From Actinoallomurus vinaceus (GTDB taxonomy: Bacteria; Actinomycetota; Actinomycetes; Streptosporangiales; Streptosporangiaceae), in assembly GCF_039542055.1 (NCBI RefSeq), contig NZ_BAABHK010000023.1, forward strand, positions 58,823 to 122,822: 64,000 nt of DNA. The letters are read 5' to 3'. This document shows, in pieces, positions 58,158 to 64,000 of this stretch. Positions within the stretch are counted from its first letter, which is position 1; every line of letters begins with the position of its first letter. The translations under genes and the position numbers were made by a program. The notes beneath the pieces are model-generated. The model was not told where the DNA came from and ran no database searches. It worked only from the letters and a program-made list of their open reading frames with translations.

Positions 58158-59378
58158 TCAGGGGGCTCCGGCGTGGGTGAGCGTCTCCCAGGCGAGGAAG
58201 TAGCTCGCGCCGGCGGGCCGGTCCTTGGCGACCAGCTTCGCCGTCTGGGGCAGGGAGACCTTCAGCCGGCCGTGGTACTCGTTGTAGCCGACCTCGAGCA
58301 CCGGCCCGAGCCCGCGCTTAAGCGTGCCCTTGCAGAGCCACGACGGCGCCTTGGCGCCCAGCTCGTACGTGGCGTGGAACTCCAGTGCCTTCGTCAGCCG
58401 CGCGCGGCCCTCGCCGTACAGGTCCACGCCCTGAAGCCGAGCCGTCTCGGCGACGTGCAGCGCCGCGTCGATGCCCCAGCCGGTGTGACCGAAGTCGCGG
58501 CAGGTCTCCTGGGCCAGGCCGTCGACGAACGTGGTCTGCCCCTGCCAGTACTTGATGATCTCCGCCTTGGTGTCGATCTGGCCGCCCGGCGGAGGCTTCG
58601 GCAGGGCGCCGTCGGACTTCAGGTAGAAGTACGCGGGCAGGCGCTTCCGCCACAGGGCGACGGCCTTGTCGAACGACGTGTGGTCGTCGAGGAACACCGC
58701 GATCCCGATCGCGGCGTCCGTCATGATCAGTTCCCAGTTGCCGTTGGTGCCGTTCGGCCGGCCCTTGATCACGGTGGGCAGGTAGACGGTGCGCAGCATG
58801 GTCGCGAAGCGCTTCTCCTGCGCCCACGTGCCCGTGTAGGTGTGTTTGATCAGCTCGCCGGCGCGCGCGAAGGACGAGCCGGACCAGCCGGTCTGCAGCG
58901 GGGCGTTGTGGTTCGTGTGCTCCTTGATGACGGCCGACCAGGCGTCCATGATCTGGATCGCTTTCTTGGCGTACCGGTCGTCGCGGGAGATGTACCAGAT
59001 CAGGGCGTCGGTGTAGGCGGCGAGGGCGTCCTCGCGCTCGTCGGAACACCCGTGGTTCGGGTTGGACCCCGAGCCGCACTCGACGGTGGCGCGCGGCTTC
59101 GGGGTACGGGAAAGCGACCCGTACGCGCTCGCGCGCATCGTGTCGTACGCCTTCTTCCACGGCTGGGCGCCGGCCTTGACCTTCGCCCGGGCGAAGTCGA
59201 GCTCGGAGCGTCCGACCAGGACGCCCGGGTGCTGGAAGGCGGCCTGGGTGTTGGCGGCCGGTATGGCGGCGGTCCGTGTCGCCGGCGTGCCGCGGGAGGT
59301 CAGCACGGTGAGGGCCGCGACCGCCAGCGTGATCGCCACGCCGGTCAGGAGCCAGACCCGGGTGCGCGTGCGCGCCAT
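58158..59378 (-). CDS. Secreted alginate-lyase-family protein
   Basis: A 406-residue exported protein: N-terminal signal anchor (about 5-28, VWLLTGVAITLAVAALTVL) and an alpha/alpha-toroid alginate lyase domain (PF05426, about 60-390). Recognisable are QTGWSGSSFARAGELIKHT, NGTNGNWELIMTDAAIGIAVF and CRDFGHTGWGIDAALHVAE, corresponding to the Asn/His/Tyr active-site region of PL5-like enzymes. Actinomycete members act on unidentified uronate polymers. ATG follows AGAGGAC. The upstream gap has GGTT-AATA-AACC and CGTGATCACG palindromes that may be operators. Confidence 0.83.
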   Translation of the reverse strand: MARTRTRVWLLTGVAITLAVAALTVLTSRGTPATRTAAIPAANTQAAFQHPGVLVGRSELDFARAKVKAGAQPWKKAYDTMRASAYGSLSRTPKPRATVECGSGSNPNHGCSDEREDALAAYTDALIWYISRDDRYAKKAIQIMDAWSAVIKEHTNHNAPLQTGWSGSSFARAGELIKHTYTGTWAQEKRFATMLRTVYLPTVIKGRPNGTNGNWELIMTDAAIGIAVFLDDHTSFDKAVALWRKRLPAYFYLKSDGALPKPPPGGQIDTKAEIIKYWQGQTTFVDGLAQETCRDFGHTGWGIDAALHVAETARLQGVDLYGEGRARLTKALEFHATYELGAKAPSWLCKGTLKRGLGPVLEVGYNEYHGRLKVSLPQTAKLVAKDRPAGASYFLAWETLTHAGAP

Positions 59379-59573
59379 GAGAGTCCTCTCGGAGGGGGTA
59401 CTTAAGGATCTTGGGGCGCGGGCCATGCAACCGGCGTGGCAGGCCACGGTCAATCGGATCGCGGAAAAAGGGTTAATAAACCTTCCTATCAATACGTTTC
59501 GTGATCACGCGCTTCCGGACCGGGGCGGGTCGGCGGAACGCGCTGTTCCGCCGGTCCGCCGAGAGCCGGGTCG

Positions 59574-60590
59574 TCAGGATCCGTCGATCAGGTGCGTGGC
59601 GAGGTCGGGGCTGAACTGACCGGCCGGGATGCCCTGGCCGATCCCGCAGGATCCGTCGGAGTCGCCCGGGACCTTCACCCAAAGCAGCATCTCGGCCCCG
59701 CCACCGACCTGGGGCGTGACGCCGAGCTTGCGGCCGGCCGGGTTGCACCACTCCCCGTTCTTCGACCCGTTGCCGTTACGGCTGGTGTCGACGATGAACG
59801 GGACCTTGCTCGACAGCGAGGCGTTCACCGCCGTGCCGTAGGACTCCGACTCGTCGGTGGTGTAGTAGTTCGAGACGTTGACCGCGAAGCCCCGGACGTT
59901 GTGCACGCCGGCGGACTCCAGCCGCTGGGCCATCACGTCCGGGGCGATCCACTTGGCGTTGCCGGCGTCGAGGTACGCCCAGGTGTTCGGCGCCTTGGCC
60001 TTGAACTGCTCGGTGGCGAACTTCAGCAGGTCCAGGCGGAACTGCCGGTCCGTGTCGGCCGGAAGGCAGTCGAGCTGGGCGAGGGCGTCCGGTTCGATGA
60101 CCACGACGGCGGGCCGTGATCCGATCGCGCCGGCGAACGCCGAGATCCACCCCTCGTACTTGTCCTTGTCCGAACCGCCCTTGGACTCGCCCGAGCAGTC
60201 CCGGCCGGGAATGTTGTACGCGACCAGGACGGGCAGCTTGTCGGCGGCGTCCGCGGCCCCGACGTACGCCGAGACCGCCGTTCCGATGTCGCCGCTCCAG
60301 TCACCGAACCAGCCCGCCGTCGGCTTGTCGGCGATCGCCGACTTGATCCGGGCGGCGCGCGCGTCACCGGGGTTGTCCCGTACCCATTTGGCGGGATTGG
60401 AGTCCGGGTCGACGTAGAAGCCGCTGGTCATGTCGATCGGGCTGCCGGCCGCGGCGGCGGGCGCCGCGGCGCGGGCCGCGACGGTGCCCGCCGCCTGACC
60501 GGGCGAACACGCTCCGGTCAGGCCGACGACGGCCGCCGCGCCGAGCGCGACCAAGCCGGTGATCCGCCGAGATGTCCTTGAGTGGGCCAT
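59574..60590 (-). CDS. GH6 endoglucanase/cellobiohydrolase, lipoprotein
   Basis: Hydrolyses beta-1,4-glucan. The 338-residue protein begins with a lipoprotein signal (lipobox LTGAC near residue 27), so the enzyme is probably held on the membrane surface. The GH6 barrel runs from GFYVDPDSNPAKWV, through VLVAYNIPGRDC (catalytic Asp region), VVIEPDALAQLDCLP (acid Asp) and NVSNYYTTDES, to VDTSRNGNGSKNGEWCNP and LLWVKVPGDSDGSC. No carbohydrate-binding module is attached. ATG follows GAGGAAC. No CebR-type palindrome is seen upstream; TTGATCAA lies at about 60663. Confidence 0.9.
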   Translation of the reverse strand: MAHSRTSRRITGLVALGAAAVVGLTGACSPGQAAGTVAARAAAPAAAAGSPIDMTSGFYVDPDSNPAKWVRDNPGDARAARIKSAIADKPTAGWFGDWSGDIGTAVSAYVGAADAADKLPVLVAYNIPGRDCSGESKGGSDKDKYEGWISAFAGAIGSRPAVVVIEPDALAQLDCLPADTDRQFRLDLLKFATEQFKAKAPNTWAYLDAGNAKWIAPDVMAQRLESAGVHNVRGFAVNVSNYYTTDESESYGTAVNASLSSKVPFIVDTSRNGNGSKNGEWCNPAGRKLGVTPQVGGGAEMLLWVKVPGDSDGSCGIGQGIPAGQFSPDLATHLIDGS

Positions 60591-60844
60591 GGAGTTCCTC
60601 ACGCTCGATGCGATGGTGAAAGCCGTGCCCCCGCCGTCGCGCCCTCCCCCGCCGGCCGCTGGTTGATCAACATAATTCGCGATCTTCAGCGGCTGCCCGA
60701 GGTTCCACGGGAATTGAGCCGGAAGTCCCGGTCCGCCGCCGGCCGGCTCCCGGTACGCCACCCGGAGGCCCCCGGTACGCGACCTGCGGTGGCCCCGTTT
60801 CCCAGGCGGCCCCACGCTGCTAGCCTGGCCATGCCGTTGATCCC

Positions 60845-61026
60845 GCGCGGGAGAGCGACCTCGCCGCCAGCGAGGTACGCCGAAGGAGCAACTCCTCCCC
60901 GGAACCTCTCAGGCCAAAGGAACCGTGCGGACCAGGCGACCTCTGGAAAGCGGAGCGATGCTCCCGCCGAAGGTGCAAGCCCCCCGATCAGGGGGTGAAG
61001 CTCTCAGGCACCGATGACAGAGGGGG
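60845..61026 (+). ncRNA. Tandem glycine riboswitch
   Basis: Two successive glycine aptamers are readable. The first (about 60845-60929) has GCGGGAGAGCGACC, GCCGAAGGAGCAA and CTCTCAGGCCAAAGGAACCG. The second (about 60930-61026) has GGCGACCTCTGGAAAG, GCCGAAGGTGCAAG and CTCTCAGGCACCGATGACAGAG. The signature CCGAAGGaGCAA and CTCAGGcaAAAgGA elements are in both. It lies 76 bases upstream of gcvT and should turn on the glycine cleavage genes when glycine is high. Confidence 0.95.
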
Positions 61027-61102
61027 AGGGCACCGCGACCGCATTTCGCGCGCCAATGGGAGGATGGGATCCCGGCCGCCCGCGTGATAGGAGCCTGCCC
61101 CG

Positions 61103-62209
61103 ATGTCCACGCCGGACGCCAAGAGAACACCGTTGCACGAGGTCCACGCCGAGCTCGGTGCCACGGTCACCGAGTTCGCCGGCTACCTCATGCCGCTGCG
61201 CTACGGAAGCGAGACCGCCGAGCACCAGGCCGTCCGCACCAGCGCGGGGCTCTTCGACCTGTCCCACATGGGAGAGATCTTCGTCACCGGCCCGCAGGCC
61301 GGGGCGGCCCTCGACCACGCGCTGATCGGGCACCTGTCCGTGCTCGCCGTCGGCCGGGCGCGCTACACGATGATCGTCGATCGGGCCGGGGGCGTCCTCG
61401 ACGATCTGATCGTCTACCGGCTCGCTCCGGAGACCTTCATGGTGGTCGCGAACGCCGCCAACGCCGCGGTCGTTCGCGCCGAGCTCACCGAGCGGGCGAG
61501 CGGGTTCGACAAGGCCACCGTCGACGACCGCTCCAACGCGTACGCGCTCGTCGCCGTGCAGGGCCCGAAGGCCCAGGCCATCCTGGAGAAGCTCACCGAC
61601 GCCGCGCTCGCCGACCTGAAGTACTACGCGATCCTGCCGGGGAAGGTCGCCGGGATCGACGCGCTGATCGCCCGCACGGGGTACACCGGCGAGGACGGTT
61701 TCGAGCTGTTCGTCGCGGCGGGTGACGCCGTGGCCGTCTGGCGCGCCGTCACGGAGGCCGGCGGCGACGACCTGCGGCCCGCCGGGCTGTCCGCGCGCGA
61801 CACCCTCCGCCTCGAGGCCGGCATGCCGCTGTACGGCAACGAGCTGACCGCCGAGACCACCCCGTACGACGCCGGCCTCGGCCGTACCGTCAAGCTGGAC
61901 AAGCCCGGTGACTTCGTCGGGCGCGCCGCGCTGTCCGCGCGCGCCGACACCCCGCCTGGGCGCACCCTCGTGGGGCTCGTCGCGCGGGGGCGGCGAGTGC
62001 CGCGGCACGGGTACGCCATCGTGACGGCGGACGGCACGCCCTGCGGGGTGGTGACCAGTGGTGCGCCGTCCCCGACACTGGGCAAACCCATCGCCATGGC
62101 CTACATCGACGTGGACCACGCCGAGGACACCGACCTCGCCGTGGACATCCGCGGTAACCACGAGCCGGTCGACAAGGTAGCGCTGCCATTCTACAGGAGG
62201 ACTTCGTGA
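61103..62209 (+). CDS. gcvT: Aminomethyltransferase (glycine cleavage T protein)
   Basis: Transfers the methylene group from the aminomethyl-lipoyl H protein to tetrahydrofolate. The 368-residue protein has the family motifs GLFDLSHMGEI, NAANAAVVRAEL, VQGPKAQAILEKL, GYTGEDGFELFV, LSARDTLRLEAGMPLYG and a C-terminal barrel with KLDKPGDFVGRAAL. ATG after ATAGGAG. It is the first gene of gcvT-gcvH-glyA under the riboswitch. The P protein gene is not in this cluster. Confidence 0.95.
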   Translation: MSTPDAKRTPLHEVHAELGATVTEFAGYLMPLRYGSETAEHQAVRTSAGLFDLSHMGEIFVTGPQAGAALDHALIGHLSVLAVGRARYTMIVDRAGGVLDDLIVYRLAPETFMVVANAANAAVVRAELTERASGFDKATVDDRSNAYALVAVQGPKAQAILEKLTDAALADLKYYAILPGKVAGIDALIARTGYTGEDGFELFVAAGDAVAVWRAVTEAGGDDLRPAGLSARDTLRLEAGMPLYGNELTAETTPYDAGLGRTVKLDKPGDFVGRAALSARADTPPGRTLVGLVARGRRVPRHGYAIVTADGTPCGVVTSGAPSPTLGKPIAMAYIDVDHAEDTDLAVDIRGNHEPVDKVALPFYRRTS

Positions 62210-62595
62210 GCACCACCGTTCCCGAGACGCTTTCCTACACCCAGGAGCACGAGTGGATCACCGAGCCGTCCGACGGTGTGGTGACCGTCGGCATCACGGC
62301 GTACGCCGCTGACGCGCTCGGTGACATCGTGTACGTGTCGCTGCCGCAGGAGGGCGCGTCCGTCGAGGCCGGAGAGCCGTGTGGCGAGGCCGAGTCGACC
62401 AAGTCGGTGAGCGACATCTATGCGCCCGTCACCGGCGAGGTCGTCGCGGTCAACAGCGCCCTTGAAGAGGACCCGGCCGTGATCAACTCCGACCCGTACG
62501 GCGAGGGATGGCTGTTCCGGGTGCGCACCGGTGACGACCTGGGCGGCCTGCTCGACGCGCAGGCCTACTCGAAGCTCATCGAGGAGGCGTCATGA
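62206..62595 (+). CDS. gcvH: Glycine cleavage system H protein
   Basis: The 129-residue lipoyl carrier of the glycine cleavage system. The lipoylated Lys is Lys66 in GEAESTKSVSDIYAP; the N-terminal YTQEHEWI and C-terminal GEGWLFRV are standard. GTG start overlaps the gcvT stop by four bases; its own stop overlaps the glyA start by four. Lipoylation would need lipA/lipB; lipA is two genes downstream. Confidence 0.95.
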   Translation: MSTTVPETLSYTQEHEWITEPSDGVVTVGITAYAADALGDIVYVSLPQEGASVEAGEPCGEAESTKSVSDIYAPVTGEVVAVNSALEEDPAVINSDPYGEGWLFRVRTGDDLGGLLDAQAYSKLIEEAS

Positions 62596-63848
62596 GCCTT
62601 TCCAACCTGCCTCTGTCGGAACTCGATCCGGAGGTCGCGTCCGCGATCGAGGACGAGCTGCGCCGCCAGCAGTCCACGCTGGAGATGATCGCCTCGGAGA
62701 ACTTCGCTCCGATCGGCGTCCTCGAGGCGCAGGGCTCGGTGATGACCAACAAGTACGCGGAGGGGTACCCCGGCCGGCGTTACTACGGCGGATGCGAGTA
62801 CGTCGACGTCACCGAGCAGCTGGCGATCGACCGGGCCAAGGAGCTGTTCGGCGCCGAGCACGCGAACGTGCAGCCGCACTCGGGCGCGCAGGCCAACATC
62901 GCGGTCTACTTCGCGCTGCTGGAGCCGGGCGACACGATCCTCGGCCTGGATCTCGCGCACGGCGGGCACCTGACCCACGGCATGCGGATCAACTACTCCG
63001 GCAAGATGTTCAACGTCGCGGCCTACCACGTGGGTCCCGACGGCCTCGTGGACATGGACGAGGTCGCCCGGCTGGCCCATGAGCACCGGCCCAAGATGAT
63101 CGTCGCCGGCTGGTCCGCCTACCCGCGGCAGCTCGACTTCGCCGCGTTCCGGCGCGTCGCCGACGAGACCGGGGCGCTGCTCATGGTCGACATGGCCCAC
63201 TTCGCGGGCCTGGTCGCGGCGGGCCTCCACCCGTCCCCGGTGCCGTACGCCGACGTCGTGACCACGACGACGCACAAGACGCTCTGCGGTCCGCGCGGCG
63301 GCCTCATCCTCTGCCGCGAGGAGTACGCCAAGAAGATCAACTCGGCGGTGTTCCCCGGCACGCAGGGCGGCCCGCTCGAGCACGTCATCGCCGCCAAGGC
63401 CGTCGCCCTCAAGATCGCCGCGTCCGAGGAGTTCGCCGAGCGGCAGGCCCGCACGATCGAGGGCGCCAAGATCCTCGCCGAACGGCTGCTCCGCGAGGAC
63501 GCCGCCAAAGCGGGCGTCAAGGTGCTGACCGGCGGCACCGACGTGCACCTCGTCCTGGTCGACCTCGTCGACTCCGAGATCACCGGACGGGACGCCGAGG
63601 ACCGCCTGCACGAGATCGGCATCACGGTCAACCGCAACGCCGTGCCGAACGACCCGCGGCCCCCGATGGTGACGTCCGGCCTCCGGATCGGCACGCCGGC
63701 GCTCGCCACGCGCGGGTTCCAGGCGGACGACTTCGCCGAGGTCGCCGACATCATCGCGCTGGCGCTGCAGCCGTCGTACGACTCGGCCGCGCTGGCCGCC
63801 CGGGTCCACGCGCTGGCCGACAAGCACCCGCTCTACCCCAGTCTGTAA
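62592..63848 (+). CDS. glyA: Serine hydroxymethyltransferase
   Basis: Interconverts serine plus tetrahydrofolate with glycine plus methylene-tetrahydrofolate. The 418-residue PLP enzyme has the Schiff-base Lys229 in TTTTHKTLCGPRGG, the N-terminal LEMIASENF, YPGRRYYGGCEYVD, HSGAQANIAVY and the tail MVTSGLRIGTPALATRGF. ATG overlaps gcvH. Placing it in the riboswitch operon lets glycine cleavage and serine formation run together. Confidence 0.95.
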   Translation: MSLSNLPLSELDPEVASAIEDELRRQQSTLEMIASENFAPIGVLEAQGSVMTNKYAEGYPGRRYYGGCEYVDVTEQLAIDRAKELFGAEHANVQPHSGAQANIAVYFALLEPGDTILGLDLAHGGHLTHGMRINYSGKMFNVAAYHVGPDGLVDMDEVARLAHEHRPKMIVAGWSAYPRQLDFAAFRRVADETGALLMVDMAHFAGLVAAGLHPSPVPYADVVTTTTHKTLCGPRGGLILCREEYAKKINSAVFPGTQGGPLEHVIAAKAVALKIAASEEFAERQARTIEGAKILAERLLREDAAKAGVKVLTGGTDVHLVLVDLVDSEITGRDAEDRLHEIGITVNRNAVPNDPRPPMVTSGLRIGTPALATRGFQADDFAEVADIIALALQPSYDSAALAARVHALADKHPLYPSL

Positions 63849-63861
63849 TGGGTGATCCACG

Positions 63862-64000
63862 ATGACCATCGCCCCTGAGGGCCGGAAGTTGCTGCGTGTC
63901 GAGGCCCGTAACGCCGCGACCCCGATCGAACGCAAACCACCATGGATCAAGACCCGGCTGTCCATGGGCCCGCAATACCGCGAACTGACCGACCTGGTCC
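63862..64000 (+). CDS. lipA: Lipoyl synthase, N-terminus (partial)
   Basis: The gene opens at ATG 63862, 13 bases after the glyA stop, and runs off the right edge. The 46 visible residues (LLRVEARNAATPIERKPPWIKTR in two parts, then MGPQYRELTDLV) match the N-terminal extension of actinobacterial LipA, before the first Cys cluster. LipA inserts sulfur into octanoyl-H protein, so it supports GcvH two genes upstream. In many actinomycetes lipA pairs with lipB, so this position after glyA is notable. No ribosome-binding site is strong. Confidence 0.85.
   Translation, partial: MTIAPEGRKLLRVEARNAATPIERKPPWIKTRLSMGPQYRELTDLV

Noticed and set aside
1..64000. Search for prophage, integrase, transposase or secondary-metabolite synthase genes
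   Set aside because: None was found in any frame; the single P450 and methyltransferases are isolated, so no biosynthetic cluster is claimed.

Overview
The window is high-GC actinobacterial DNA. Small NarL-type sensor pairs, an S-adenosyl methyltransferase of the Methyltransf_19 family, a class F sortase, an Rv1747-like FHA/ABC transporter, an LmeA-like protein, actinomycete-style ROK and IclR regulators and a tandem glycine riboswitch all fit a soil actinomycete. My best guess is the Streptosporangiales (Thermomonosporaceae-like), but the sequence alone does not settle the family. No prophage, transposase, CRISPR array or antibiotic gene cluster is visible.

Layout. 0-6.2 kb: a two-component pair, glutamate decarboxylase, a Tat-exported serine hydrolase and a ROK repressor. 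6.3-15.1 kb: secreted degradative enzymes (a GH2 exo-beta-glucosaminidase divergent from the ROK gene, a 5'-nucleotidase-family phosphoesterase, and a 1,221-residue LamG/glycosidase/CBM protein under a perfect 22-bp palindromic operator). 15.1-18.8 kb: the least ordinary stretch. It holds a seven-gene tRNA array on the minus strand that includes a short-armed tRNA with a Leu anticodon. A 28-codon ORF and an intrinsic terminator lie immediately upstream of the array. Next to it are a TauE/SafE permease, a collapsed aminoglycoside-phosphotransferase pseudogene, an unknown gene behind a consensus actinobacterial SOS box, and a fragment of an Rpn-family nuclease. 18.8-31.5 kb: DUF72, a P450, a TIGR03086 protein, AraC, SerA, an APC permease, two methyltransferases, a pair of papain-fold paralogues (one lacking its catalytic residues and fused to a helix-turn-helix), and NAD kinase.

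31.5-41.7 kb: a RidA-type protein, IclR with kdgK-eda (Entner-Doudoroff-type KDG/KDPG catabolism), a nucleotidyltransferase, an AAA+ ATPase with a TPR partner protein, the FHA/ABC transporter and an LmeA-like protein. 41.8-48.3 kb: a minus-strand glycosylation cluster (alpha/beta hydrolase, NAD-dependent epimerase, three glycosyltransferases, a zinc-ribbon protein, an unknown protein). 48.5-53.7 kb: CBS protein, class F sortase with an adjacent Asp/Gly/His/Cys-rich surface protein, and a FUSC transporter with a long Arg-rich five-residue repeat tail. 54-60.6 kb: ATP-dependent DNA ligase, an integral membrane protein, the site-2 protease Rip, an alginate-lyase-family protein and a GH6 cellulase-type lipoprotein. 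60.8-64 kb: a tandem glycine riboswitch driving gcvT-gcvH-glyA, followed by lipA, which runs off the window.

Two themes cut across the genes. First, strong hairpins separate convergent genes at many junctions. Second, several gene ends or starts are followed or preceded by degenerate tandem copies of themselves (P450 3' end, a glycosyltransferase 3' end, a glycosyltransferase 5' end), and a separate 20-bp palindromic-type repeat occurs in three intergenic places. Coordinates for starts were chosen from ribosome-binding sites where one is visible; family assignments come from motif recognition only, without database searches.
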